Shown here one piece after another: positions 17,790 through 26,478 of a DNA stretch of 64,000 bases; the first letter of the stretch is position 1, and every line of letters starts with the position of its first letter. The DNA lies in contig CAWBUW010000002.1 of the NCBI GenBank assembly GCA_963792075.1, positions 762,378 to 826,377 on the forward strand, given 5' to 3'. This stretch comes from CAWBUW01 sp963792075 (lineage in GTDB: Bacteria; Chloroflexota; Anaerolineae; Anaerolineales; UBA4823). Made by a program: the position numbers and the translations under genes. Under the pieces are notes generated by a model, which did no database searches, was not told where the DNA came from, and was given only the letters and a program-made list of their open reading frames with translations.

Positions 17790-18794
17790 TTACGGGTGCA
17801 GCTCAAACATGTAGCCGGTACCACGGATGCTGCGGATCCATTTCCGTCCGCCGGGGAATAATTCTAGCTTGCGTCGTAAGCGGCTGATCAAGGGACGCAG
17901 CACCTCAGTTGCATCCGAATCGAGGGCCTCATAGCCTTGCACCAGGGTTATCAGCTCACGATGCGTGAAAACCCTGCCAGGGTTTTCAACGAAGATCTCC
18001 ATCATCTTGCCCTCGGTGGGGGTAAGCGAGATGTGTAGCGTTGCGGTGCGCCGGCTAAATTCGGTCTGGTCACCCGGGCTCTTCCACATTTCACGTCGGA
18101 TCAGGTCAATCATCATTCCTTGCTCCAACTTGTGCATCTGGGAAGAGGGTTTGACCAGGCCCTGTTGGGTTTCGACTGCCGAGCCGGTTTGGGCGGGTGA
18201 TAATGGCGCAGCGCGCGTCTGGCTATCTTCAACATTGCCCGTTGCAACTGAACGCAACGCTTGCAGCGAGGTTCCTAATTTATCCAGCGATTGGGACATC
18301 TCAGAGGCGATAGATTTCGCAGAGTTCAATGCAGCTTCTTGGGCTTGTTTACGCAATGTTTCCTTGCGGTGCAGCAGCGCTTTTTCCAGGGCAGCCAGGA
18401 TTTCTTCAGGAGTGGCCGGCTTGAGCAGATAATCCAGCGCACTATAACGCAGCGCTTCGATGGCTGTTTCCAGGGAGCCGTGAGCAGTCAGAAATATCAC
18501 TGGTGTATCGGGCATATGATCGGCAGCAAAGCGCAAGACCTTCAAACCTGCTTGCTCATCGGTGATACCCTGACCGGGCAGCGGTTGGGTGTCTGGCATA
18601 CGCAGATCGAGTAAGATTACATCAAACGTTTTTTGTTTTAAGACCTGGATCGCCTGTGTGGCATTCGCCGCACCCTCCACCTGGTATCCTTCCAGGCGCA
18701 AAATCTCAGTGAGTGATCGGCGGGCATTTTCTTCATCATCTACTACACAGACCCACGCCTGGCCCTTTTCGGATAATGAAATTTTATCGCTCAT
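17790..18794 (-). CDS. Response regulator: receiver plus OmpR-type winged helix
   Basis: 334 residues. The receiver domain (about 14-135) has acidic pair Asp19/Asp20, phospho-acceptor Asp63 (VILLDLRMP), Thr in FLTAHGS and Lys in LLKPATP. A variable linker of about 90 residues follows, then a C-terminal winged helix (about 245-334) with the OmpR/PhoB-family pattern (ISLTPTEGKMMEIF, HRELITLVQG, ISRLRRKLE, IRGTGYMFEL). It is therefore a DNA-binding transcription regulator. The receiver resembles NtrC-type receivers while the output is OmpR-type. An AGGAGG lies about 11 nt upstream of the ATG. Last gene of a minus-strand operon behind two kinases, its likely phosphate donors; targets unknown. Confidence 0.92.
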   Translation of the reverse strand: MSDKISLSEKGQAWVCVVDDEENARRSLTEILRLEGYQVEGAANATQAIQVLKQKTFDVILLDLRMPDTQPLPGQGITDEQAGLKVLRFAADHMPDTPVIFLTAHGSLETAIEALRYSALDYLLKPATPEEILAALEKALLHRKETLRKQAQEAALNSAKSIASEMSQSLDKLGTSLQALRSVATGNVEDSQTRAAPLSPAQTGSAVETQQGLVKPSSQMHKLEQGMMIDLIRREMWKSPGDQTEFSRRTATLHISLTPTEGKMMEIFVENPGRVFTHRELITLVQGYEALDSDATEVLRPLISRLRRKLELFPGGRKWIRSIRGTGYMFELHP

Positions 18795-18854
18795 ATTCCG
18801 GTCGCCTCCTGTAATTTTTGGGGATCACCCACTGGGTTTCGATAAGCCTGCATT

Positions 18855-20585
18855 TTATTCGGCCGGAAGCCGGATGCGGAAACAGGCGCCTTTTGAGGTT
18901 GGAGCCGCTCCAGTCTTTCCCGCCCTGGCAGGCAGAGGATCAACCAATTGCAAGGTACCGCCATGAGCGGCAATGATCCCATAACTGATGGACAATCCTA
19001 AGCCGGTACCACCAACCTTCGCGCTGGTAAATGGTTCAAACAAACGTTTGGAAATCTTTGGGTCAATCCCCGGGCCGTTATCTTGAAATGTGATTTCGAT
19101 GCCCTTTTTGTTAGCGGCTGAAGTGGAGATCGTCAGGCAGCCGCCGCCTGGCATCGCTTCGGCAGCGTTTAGGATCAGGTTCAAGAAGACTTGCTGGAGC
19201 TGGTCAGTAACCGCCGGAATTTGTGGCAGGGCAGGGTCGAAATTATACACAATCTGAACCCGGCTGTCATCCAATTTTTTACTCAGCAGGCCGATCACGC
19301 GCTGCAGAGTGAGATGAATATCGGTAGGCTGGCGCTCGATGGAGGCAGGCCGGTAAAAATCGAGCATGCGTTGTACCGTTTTACTCAGCCTTTCCAGCTC
19401 CGTTTGTGCCATTTCCAAGTATTCCTGGCGACTGTCGGGTTTCAAATCGCTGCGCCGGGAAAGGTGCAGGCAGTTCTGCACAGCCTGTAAGGGATTGTTG
19501 ATTTCATGGGCTATCGAAGCCATCAGGCGGCCAGCCGTCGCCATTTTCTCGGCTTGAAGCAGCAGGCGCTGCGAATCCTTCAGTTGGCGGATATAGCTGC
19601 GCAGTTCGGCGGTAAGCAGCGCATTCTCAAGTGCAGTGGCAGCCTGGTGGCTGAGAATGCTCAGCAGTTCCTGGTCGGCCGGGGTAAAAGGCGCGCCTTT
19701 TTGGGATTCGATGGGCAGGTTTCCCATTTCTACATAACCCCGTACGACAGCAAGTGAGAGCGAGGAGTATTGTTCACCTGTGGTCGAGTGCGAAGCGCCT
19801 CCCTCATCCTTGACAGCTTTGGATCGGGAGTGAGGGATGCGTAACGTGGCTGGTGCAACCATCAGGAAGCGAGGGCCATGCGCTGTTTGCAGATCGAGGA
19901 GCTCCGGCTCTTTCCTTTGCTTTGCGGCCAACAGCATCGATGCCAGGGCCTGGAGGATTTCTTGCTCGGCCGGATCATTGGCAGAGGGTTTCGGGAAGAA
20001 GAGCTGCTTTTTAACTGCCTGGACCAGGTGCGAATTGGACGGGGCGCGGCCTGGCTGCCATTCGTACAACAGCGCAGCAGTGCCGTGCAGGTGTGCGCAA
20101 GTTGTTTCCACTACCAGACGACGCAGCCGGGTGAGGGTCGCTTCGCTAAAGAGTTGGTTGGTGAATTCAAACAGGGGCTGCAGCGTGTGAAGGCGCGACA
20201 TCTCCCGTTTCAAGTGGTTTTGTTCCAGCGCCCGGTGAACGCTTTGAAGCAGCTCGTTCGCAGTGAAGGGTTTGAGCGTGATACCGTCAGCACCACCGCG
20301 CAGCGCTTCGACGGCCAATTCGATGGTGCCGTGCCCGGTGATCATCATGACTGCCAGGTCCGGCTGCTGCTGGCGGGCAAGCTGCATCACCTGGAACCCA
20401 TCCATGCCAGGCATACGGATATCCACCAGCAGTAGATTGACTGGCTGTTGGCGCAGGAGCTCCAAACCGATTTCTGGGGAGAGGGCGGTAAAAACTTGAA
20501 AGCCATCTCGCTCTAACAAGCGTTGGCAGAGCTGCACAACGCCTTTTTCATCGTCAATAACCAGGACGTGCGCTTGATCGTTCAT
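18855..20585 (-). CDS. Receiver-histidine kinase (REC, GAF-like, HisKA, HATPase)
   Basis: 576 residues, soluble. N-terminal receiver (about 5-120) with acidic pair Asp11/Asp12 and phospho-acceptor Asp55 (LLLVDIRMPGMDGF), then a GAF-like region (about 140-325), HisKA with His360 in SIAHEINNPLQ, and HATPase_c with NLILNAAEAMPGGG, DNGPGIDP and GGTGLGLS. The layout suits an intermediate in a phosphorelay: it can accept phosphate from the upstream kinase on Asp55 and act on the regulator downstream. The start codon overlaps the stop of the upstream kinase gene by 4 nt (translational coupling), and the regulator gene follows after about 60 nt. Confidence 0.92.
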   Translation of the reverse strand: MNDQAHVLVIDDEKGVVQLCQRLLERDGFQVFTALSPEIGLELLRQQPVNLLLVDIRMPGMDGFQVMQLARQQQPDLAVMMITGHGTIELAVEALRGGADGITLKPFTANELLQSVHRALEQNHLKREMSRLHTLQPLFEFTNQLFSEATLTRLRRLVVETTCAHLHGTAALLYEWQPGRAPSNSHLVQAVKKQLFFPKPSANDPAEQEILQALASMLLAAKQRKEPELLDLQTAHGPRFLMVAPATLRIPHSRSKAVKDEGGASHSTTGEQYSSLSLAVVRGYVEMGNLPIESQKGAPFTPADQELLSILSHQAATALENALLTAELRSYIRQLKDSQRLLLQAEKMATAGRLMASIAHEINNPLQAVQNCLHLSRRSDLKPDSRQEYLEMAQTELERLSKTVQRMLDFYRPASIERQPTDIHLTLQRVIGLLSKKLDDSRVQIVYNFDPALPQIPAVTDQLQQVFLNLILNAAEAMPGGGCLTISTSAANKKGIEITFQDNGPGIDPKISKRLFEPFTSAKVGGTGLGLSISYGIIAAHGGTLQLVDPLPARAGKTGAAPTSKGACFRIRLPAE

Positions 20586-22483
20586 GTTTGAGGATTTGCC
20601 TCCAGGGGCAAGTAAACGGCGAAGCGGCTGCCCTGGTTTACGGTGCTGTCCACTTCGATGGAACCACCATGACTCTTGATAATGCCATAGCTGACCGAAA
20701 GTCCAAGTCCTATGCCAATATCTTCTGGCCGGCTGGATGTATGATGGGTGAAGAAGGGTTCGAAAATACGCTCCAAGTTTTCCGGAGGAATACCAATGCC
20801 TGTATCTTGTACCACGATGCTAACCCAACGATTTTCATCAGGAGCGAGCCCGGAATTTGGTTTTTGGGTGAGGGCAGTGCCCACGGTCAGCGTACCACCG
20901 GAGGGCATGGCCTGGATCGCATTGCGCATCAAGTTATGCAATACCTGTTGGATCTGATTGGGATCTACCGAGACCATGGGTAGATCATCCCACAGTTCCA
21001 GGCGCAGGGTCAAATTGTTCATACGCAGCAGATGGCGAATGATGGTGAGTACCTGGCTGATCAAATCGTTCAGGTCCGTTGGCCTGCGTTGGTCCTGGGA
21101 GGGGCGTGAGAAGTCGAGCAAGCCACGCACGACACTGCGGGCGCGCAGCGCCTCTTTGAGGGCCAGGTCCAGGTCATCGTGCAAGGGTGAGGTGGGAGGG
21201 AGTTCGTTGAGCACCAGCTCTACAAATCCGATTACAGTGGTAAGAGGGTTGTTCAATTCATGTGCTACCCCAGTTGCCATTTCGCCTACGGCTGCCAGCC
21301 GGACGGATCGCACCAACCGGCTTTCGGCCAGGTGCTGTGCGGCGATGCGTTCTTGCAGTTCTTGGATTAATTGAGCGCCACGGATAGCAATGGCGATCTG
21401 AGGGGTAAGTAATTCCAGTAGAGATTGATTGGTCTGGTTAAAGGTTTTAGCCGGGCGGTCGTCTGCAATGACCAGGGTCCCCAGAATTTCCATTTGGAAA
21501 CGGAGCGGGACTCCAATCAAAGAGCGGCACGGCGGATAAGCGGTATTGCTGTCTGCTTCTGTAGAGGGCGGGGCGATCACCTCGACAGGTTGAAGTCCTG
21601 ACGATATACCTGCCCAGGCAGGGAAATCAGTCAGCAGTAAGCTCTCTCCGGTAGCTGCGATATAGTTATGCGCCAGGGAAAGATCGCCGCTCCAGGCTGA
21701 GGAGGTATAGGGTGTGTCGGCATCATAATCTGAAAGGATGGTGCGCAAGCTGAACAAATGCTTACGAGCAGCCTCTGGGAGCGTTCGCTCGGCGGGGGTC
21801 AGTTTTTCAAGCAAAGCCACCTGCGCGCCACGCGCCTCTAACAGTGTGCGTACCCGATGCAGGAAGCGCTGCAGCAAGGCCAGGATTGGCTCTGTTACGC
21901 CCGGAGGTGTATTTTGGGCCTGGTGAGGAGCGGTTTCATGATCCATCTGGGCGAGATCCAAAGCTGTCTCACGCAGCGCCTTGAGTTGGCGTAATGCCTC
22001 GGGCGAGGGCAGGGGCGAGTCAATCGGCCGGGTCACCGCGTCAGGGGATTGGGAAACCTGCAAGGGAGGAAGGGACATGACGGGCTTTGGCTGGAAAGCC
22101 AGATCAGGTGACTGCAGCGCCAGTACGCGCCAGAAGGCTGCTTTATGTTTATCGATGCTGTTGGCCCCTACCAGCAGGAGCTGGTGCGCCTGTGCATTGG
22201 GAAAGACCATGAGGTATAGGCAGTTAGCCAGGTTGGAATGAGGACCGGTTTCTCTCCAGCGTACACGGCGGCTGCTAAGTGCGCCCACCAACCATTCGGT
22301 TGTGCTTTTTTCCTGCAGCAAAGTATGTAAACGGTCCAAACGTATTTTCGCCATGCCAGACTGGCAGCGAAATGTCCAGACGCCATCTGTATATTGAATC
22401 CAGGCAGCCCAGAGCGCTTGCGCCAGCTTGCAGGCCTCCTTGAGCTGATCTGAGTGCGGGTTGGAATGCAAGAGTTCGGTCAT
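20582..22483 (-). CDS. GAF-domain sensor histidine kinase
   Basis: About 633 residues from ATG 22483 (an in-frame upstream ATG at 22534 would add 17 residues). The N-terminal 170 residues are of unknown fold. A GAF domain (about 225-385) is followed by HisKA with phospho-acceptor His408 in GVAHELNNPLTTVIGF and HATPase_c (NLMRNAIQAMPSGG, DTGIGIPP, GIGLGLS). No TM helix, so it is a cytoplasmic sensor. I prefer 22483 because a TATAAT box lies only 12 nt upstream, inside the longer reading, which would make the message nearly leaderless. First gene of the three-gene phosphorelay operon. Confidence 0.88.
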   Translation of the reverse strand: MTELLHSNPHSDQLKEACKLAQALWAAWIQYTDGVWTFRCQSGMAKIRLDRLHTLLQEKSTTEWLVGALSSRRVRWRETGPHSNLANCLYLMVFPNAQAHQLLLVGANSIDKHKAAFWRVLALQSPDLAFQPKPVMSLPPLQVSQSPDAVTRPIDSPLPSPEALRQLKALRETALDLAQMDHETAPHQAQNTPPGVTEPILALLQRFLHRVRTLLEARGAQVALLEKLTPAERTLPEAARKHLFSLRTILSDYDADTPYTSSAWSGDLSLAHNYIAATGESLLLTDFPAWAGISSGLQPVEVIAPPSTEADSNTAYPPCRSLIGVPLRFQMEILGTLVIADDRPAKTFNQTNQSLLELLTPQIAIAIRGAQLIQELQERIAAQHLAESRLVRSVRLAAVGEMATGVAHELNNPLTTVIGFVELVLNELPPTSPLHDDLDLALKEALRARSVVRGLLDFSRPSQDQRRPTDLNDLISQVLTIIRHLLRMNNLTLRLELWDDLPMVSVDPNQIQQVLHNLMRNAIQAMPSGGTLTVGTALTQKPNSGLAPDENRWVSIVVQDTGIGIPPENLERIFEPFFTHHTSSRPEDIGIGLGLSVSYGIIKSHGGSIEVDSTVNQGSRFAVYLPLEANPQT

Positions 22484-22495
22484 CTTTGTGCAACT

Positions 22496-22501
22496 ATTAT
22501 A
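22496..22501 (-). promoter_or_regulatory. Candidate -10 box for the kinase operon
   Basis: TATAAT on the minus strand, 12 nt before ATG 22483, implying a leader of only about 5 nt. No convincing -35 at the standard distance. Confidence 0.4.
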
Positions 22502-22534
22502 GCATCCGATCAAGAAAAACATGACATTAGTCAA

Positions 22535-22643
22535 ATCAAAAACACTGCGTATGGCATTATCCCCCCTGCCAGTGCTGTGTTATACTGCTAAAAGAGCCTC
22601 CTCTCAGGAGGCTTGAGCACAATTGTGTTCCAAAAAAGTATCA
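22535..22643. other. Divergent intergenic stretch, no gene
   Basis: Gap between the divergent kinase operon and rocD. It contains a short hairpin (GCCTCCT / AGGAGGC, about 22596-22612) just after a TATACT motif on the plus strand. This could be a small terminated transcript or leader, but there is not enough to call a gene. Confidence 0.3.
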
Positions 22644-22721
22644 TCTCAATAAAAGGGGGGTGTGGAGTGTTTTGTGCGTGCTTCGCACGCACAAAACACT
22701 CCACACCCCAAGTTATTGAGA
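22644..22721. repeat. Long hairpin element with conserved flanks
   Basis: Perfect 25-bp stem (22657-22681 with 22685-22709), loop TTC, apex GTGCTTCGCAC (complement of GCGAAGC). It is enclosed by an outer 9-bp inverted repeat TCTCAATAA / TTATTGAGA (22644-22652, 22713-22721). The same flanks bracket a hairpin at 47942-48023. It lies in a divergent gap upstream of rocD, where a plain terminator would be unexpected. Confidence 0.75.
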
Positions 22722-22776
22722 AGTTACCCAAAAAACCACAATCAAAGAAGAGCAAAGATAAAATTCCTGAGATAAT

Positions 22777-23979
22777 ATGCAAACAAAAGATTATATTGAA
22801 CTTGAAGAGCAGTACGGCGCGCACAACTACCATCCACTCGATGTGGTTATCGAACGCGGGGAGGGGGTATGGGTCTACGATGTAGATGAAAAGCGCTATC
22901 TGGATTGCCTGAGCGCCTATTCGGCGCTCAACCAGGGGCACGTGCATCCGCGCATTGTGCAGGCCATGCAAGAACAGATGAAAAAAGTTACTTTGACCTC
23001 GCGCGCTTTTCGGAATGACCAACTGCCCTTATTCTATAAAGAGCTTTCTGACCTGAGCGGGTATGAAATGTCGTTACCGATGAATAGCGGCGCTGAAGCG
23101 GTTGAAACGGCAGTTAAACTGGCGCGGAAATGGGCCTACCAGGTCAAGGGCGTTGCGCGTCACCAGGCGGAAATCATCGTGTGTGCGAATAATTTCCACG
23201 GCCGCACCGTTTCAATCATTTCTTTCTCGACAGAACCACATTACCGCGACGATTTCGGTCCCTTCACGCCAGGTTTTGTCGTGGTACCTTTTGGCGATGC
23301 AAAATCGGTGCGTCAGGCAATCACACCCAATACCGCGGCAATTTTATTCGAACCGATCCAGGGGGAAGCGGGTGTCATCGTTCCGCCGGCGGGCTACTTG
23401 CGCGAGCTGCGCCAGGTATGCGATGAAAATAAAGTCTTGTTGATCGCCGATGAAATCCAGACCGGACTGGGACGTACGGGACGCCTGTTTGCCTGTGACC
23501 ATGAAGGTGTCCGCCCAGATATGATGGTCCTGGGCAAAGCGCTTTCGGGTGGATTTTACCCGGTTTCGGCAGTGGTTGCAGACCGGTCGTTGCTGGGGTT
23601 GTTCACACCGGGAGAGCATGGCTCCACCTTCGGTGGCAGCCCCCTGGCTGCGGCGGTCGGGCGAGCCGCGTTGCGTGTCGTAGTGGAAGAGAAGCTGACA
23701 GAGAATGCTGCTACGCTGGGCGAGTATTTCATGGAGCAGCTTTCAGAGATTCCCAGCAAGCATATTCGAGAGGTGCGGGGGAAGGGGCTCCTGGTCGGCG
23801 TTGAGCTGAAGCCTGAAGCAGGCGGAGCGCGACGTTTCTGTGAGGCTTTGATGGCGCAAGGTATTTTGGCAAAAGAAACTCACGAGAACGTAATCCGGTT
23901 TGCGCCGCCTTTGGTGATCACGAAAGAAATTTTGGATTGGGCGCTGCCCAAGATCCGCGAAGTACTTTGTATGCCTTGA
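22777..23979 (+). CDS. rocD: Ornithine aminotransferase
   Basis: 400 residues, usual length for the family. A class-III PLP aminotransferase: NSGAEAVETAVKLARKW, the FHGRT segment, LLIADEIQTGLGRTG and the Schiff-base lysine Lys254 in MVLGKALSGGFYPVSAV. These match ornithine-oxo-acid transaminase (ornithine + 2-oxoglutarate to glutamate semialdehyde + glutamate) more closely than acetylornithine or GABA aminotransferases. There is no ribosome site just before ATG 22777, but a TAAAAT box at 22759-22764 would give a leader of about 6 nt. First of four co-directional genes that look like an amino-acid catabolic unit feeding pyruvate and acyl-CoA pools. Confidence 0.88.
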   Translation: MQTKDYIELEEQYGAHNYHPLDVVIERGEGVWVYDVDEKRYLDCLSAYSALNQGHVHPRIVQAMQEQMKKVTLTSRAFRNDQLPLFYKELSDLSGYEMSLPMNSGAEAVETAVKLARKWAYQVKGVARHQAEIIVCANNFHGRTVSIISFSTEPHYRDDFGPFTPGFVVVPFGDAKSVRQAITPNTAAILFEPIQGEAGVIVPPAGYLRELRQVCDENKVLLIADEIQTGLGRTGRLFACDHEGVRPDMMVLGKALSGGFYPVSAVVADRSLLGLFTPGEHGSTFGGSPLAAAVGRAALRVVVEEKLTENAATLGEYFMEQLSEIPSKHIREVRGKGLLVGVELKPEAGGARRFCEALMAQGILAKETHENVIRFAPPLVITKEILDWALPKIREVLCMP

Positions 23980-24001
23980 GTGGCTATCTCTAAAAATTAT
24001 A

Positions 24002-24044
24002 TTGGTAGAGTGTGTGGTAGCGGAGCTGCTACACACTCTACCAA
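24002..24044. terminator. Long hairpin with wobble pairs
   Basis: 20-bp stem (24002-24021 with 24025-24044), loop GGA closed by C-G. Two positions pair only as G-U, which fits selection at the RNA level. There is no long T-tract. It lies between rocD and ald, so it may reduce rather than stop read-through. Confidence 0.65.
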
Positions 24045-24071
24045 ACAAGATCGAGAATGGAGTCAATACTC

Positions 24072-25160
24072 ATGAACATAGGCATTCCAAAAGAAAGGCG
24101 ATCGTACGAATTCCGAGTTGGAATGACGCCTTCAGGCGTGCAAATGCTGACAGAGCAGGGACATACTTGCTACGTCGAGCATGAAGCTGGACTGGGGGCT
24201 GGTTTTAGCGACCTGGAATATGAAAAGCATGGGGCGCACATCGTCTATACACCGCACGAAGTATTTGGCCGGGCAGACCTGCTCTTGAAGGTCTCTCGTC
24301 CAGTCTATGAAGAACTGGAATGGCTGCGCCCGAATACAATTATTGCCGGCCTGTTGCATCTCACTTCTTCTCGCGCCGACAAAATTGACCTGATGCAGCA
24401 GAAAGAAATCACGGCGGTTTCCTATGAATTAATCCAATTGGAAAACGGGGTCGTCCCGGTGCGCCGTCCGCTGAGCCAGATCGGCGGCACTTTGGCAGCG
24501 CAGATCAGCGCCCGCTTGCTGCAGAACAATGCCGGCGGCAAGGGCATCCTGATGGGAGGAATTGGTGGGGTTGCTCCGGCAGAAGTCGTTATGATCGGCG
24601 CCGGCGAGTTCGGCACCACGGCTGTGCGGGCTTTTATTGGCCTGGGGGCGCACGTGACCGTGTTCGATACGGACCTGAATGCTCTGAACCGCATCTACGA
24701 GCGGCATCGCGGCGTGACAACCCAGGTTGCTTACCCGCATAGGATTGCACGCGCCTGCGCTTACGCGGACGTCGTGGTGGCTGCGGTGTTGGTGCCTGAC
24801 CAACGCCCGCCGATCGTGGTGACGCGCGAAATGGTGCGCTCGATGAAAGAACGTTCTATTTTGATGGATATCAGCATCGATGAAGGTGGCTGCGTGGAAA
24901 CTTCCCGTCCGACAACTCACGAGCATTCGACCTTCATCGAAGAAGGGGTGATCCACTATTGTGTGCCCAATATCCCCAGCGTGGTGGCGCGCACATCGAC
25001 CTATGCCTTCCTGAATGCAGCTTATCCTTTTATCTTCGATATAGCGAACAAAGGGATCGAGACTGCAATGGCGGAAAATACAGCAATTGAAAAGGGTGTG
25101 GCAATCCATCGCGGCCAGGTCCGGCATTTGCCCCGCTTGAGCCCCATTACGGAGGATTAG
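24072..25160 (+). CDS. ald: Alanine dehydrogenase family protein
   Basis: 362 residues from ATG 24072 (GGAG about 10 nt upstream; an in-frame ATG at 24057 is less likely). The N-terminus (IGIPKERRSYEFRVGMTPSG) and the LLKVSRP segment match the substrate-binding half of alanine dehydrogenase and transhydrogenase PntA. The Rossmann motif VMIGAGEFGTTAVRAF binds NAD(H), with Asp after the second strand (TVFDTD) preferring NAD over NADP. Predicted reaction: L-alanine + NAD+ to pyruvate + NH3 + NADH. It is fairly divergent from characterised Ald, so substrate is less certain than fold. Its stop lies 2 nt before the CoA-transferase start, so the two are in one operon. Confidence 0.82.
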   Translation: MNIGIPKERRSYEFRVGMTPSGVQMLTEQGHTCYVEHEAGLGAGFSDLEYEKHGAHIVYTPHEVFGRADLLLKVSRPVYEELEWLRPNTIIAGLLHLTSSRADKIDLMQQKEITAVSYELIQLENGVVPVRRPLSQIGGTLAAQISARLLQNNAGGKGILMGGIGGVAPAEVVMIGAGEFGTTAVRAFIGLGAHVTVFDTDLNALNRIYERHRGVTTQVAYPHRIARACAYADVVVAAVLVPDQRPPIVVTREMVRSMKERSILMDISIDEGGCVETSRPTTHEHSTFIEEGVIHYCVPNIPSVVARTSTYAFLNAAYPFIFDIANKGIETAMAENTAIEKGVAIHRGQVRHLPRLSPITED

Positions 25161-25162
25161 CC

Positions 25163-26473
25163 ATGGACTATTCTAAAGTATACCAATCAAAAACACTCAC
25201 TGCAGAAGAAGCGGTGCGCAAAATTCAATCGAACCAACGTGTTTTCCTGACCGGCAACTGCTCCACCCCCAAAATGCTGCTGAAGGCATTGGTGGACTAT
25301 GCGCCGAACCTGCAAAACGTTGAAATCTGCCAGGCGCTGACGGTGGGTGCGGCGGACTACGTTGCGCCGGAAATGGAAGGCCATTTGCGGGTAAACACGA
25401 TGTTTATCAGCGCGAACATCCGCAAGGCTGTACAGGATGGCCGGGCAGATTTTACCCCGGTGCTGCTTTCCGAATTCCCTTTGCTGTTCAAGAATAAAAT
25501 CCTGCCCCTGGATGTGGCGCTGGTGCACCTGTCTCCGCCAGACGAGCATGGATTCTGCAGCTTTGGCATCGAAACTGGCCTGACCAAATCGCCAGCCGAA
25601 TCGGCAAAGATCATCATCGCTGAGATCAACCAGAAAATGCCGCGCTTGTTAGGGGATTCTTTCATCCACATCAGCCGGGTCAACTACATTGTGCCGGTGG
25701 ATTATCCGATTGCTGAAATGGCGATGGGGGGGGAAGGCGGTGATGAGGAGACTGAAAAGATTGCCTCTTTTATTTCTGAACTGATCCCCGATGGCGCAAC
25801 CATGCAGTTAGGCATTGGCGCGATCCCTGATGCGGTGCTGAAGTACCTGTTTCATAAAAAAGATCTGGGGATTCACACGGAACTTTTCTCGGACGGTGTG
25901 ATCGACCTGGTCGAGGCAGGGGTTTTGACCAGCGCACGCAAAACACTACACCCCGGGAAGATCCTGGCGGGCTTTGCCATAGGCTCACACCGCTTATATG
26001 ATTGGGTCGATGATAATCCACTGATCGAGCTGCACCCTACCGAATACGTGAATGACCCCTATGTGATTGCACAGAATGACCGCCAGGTAGCGATCAATTC
26101 GGCAATTGAAATAGACCTTACCGGGCAGGTCTGCGCAGACAGCATCGGCCCTAAGCTTTATTCCGGCGTGGGCGGGCAATTGGACTTTGTCTACGGCGCT
26201 TCCCGCTCCAAGGGCGGCGTGCCCATCATTGCACTCCCTGCTGTGGCTACCCTGCGCGACGGAACATGCATTTCGCGTATTACAGCCATGCTCAAACATG
26301 GTGCGGGCGTTGTGACCAGCCGTAACCATGTCCGCTACGTGGTTACCGAGTATGGTGTCGCCTCCTTGTATGGCAAGAGCATCCGCCAGCGATCTGAGGA
26401 GTTGATCAACATCGCTCACCCCGATTTCCGCGATGACCTGCGCTGCCAGGCAAAAGAACTGCATTACCTCTAA
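25163..26473 (+). CDS. Acetyl-CoA hydrolase/CoA-transferase family protein (4-hydroxybutyrate CoA-transferase type)
   Basis: 436 residues, the usual size of the single-chain family that includes 4-hydroxybutyrate, succinate and acetate CoA-transferases. GGAGG lies 8 nt before the ATG. Visible landmarks are QLGIGAIPDAVL, HTELFSDGV with the probable catalytic glutamate Glu240, GVGGQLDFVYGASRSKGG, and the C-terminal VVTEYGVASLYGK. The enzyme moves CoA between acyl-CoA and a carboxylate through a glutamyl-CoA thioester. Which acids it uses cannot be read from the sequence. Next to aminotransferase and alanine dehydrogenase genes, a role in amino-acid fermentation is plausible. Confidence 0.85.
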   Translation: MDYSKVYQSKTLTAEEAVRKIQSNQRVFLTGNCSTPKMLLKALVDYAPNLQNVEICQALTVGAADYVAPEMEGHLRVNTMFISANIRKAVQDGRADFTPVLLSEFPLLFKNKILPLDVALVHLSPPDEHGFCSFGIETGLTKSPAESAKIIIAEINQKMPRLLGDSFIHISRVNYIVPVDYPIAEMAMGGEGGDEETEKIASFISELIPDGATMQLGIGAIPDAVLKYLFHKKDLGIHTELFSDGVIDLVEAGVLTSARKTLHPGKILAGFAIGSHRLYDWVDDNPLIELHPTEYVNDPYVIAQNDRQVAINSAIEIDLTGQVCADSIGPKLYSGVGGQLDFVYGASRSKGGVPIIALPAVATLRDGTCISRITAMLKHGAGVVTSRNHVRYVVTEYGVASLYGKSIRQRSEELINIAHPDFRDDLRCQAKELHYL

Positions 26474-26478
26474 ATCTT

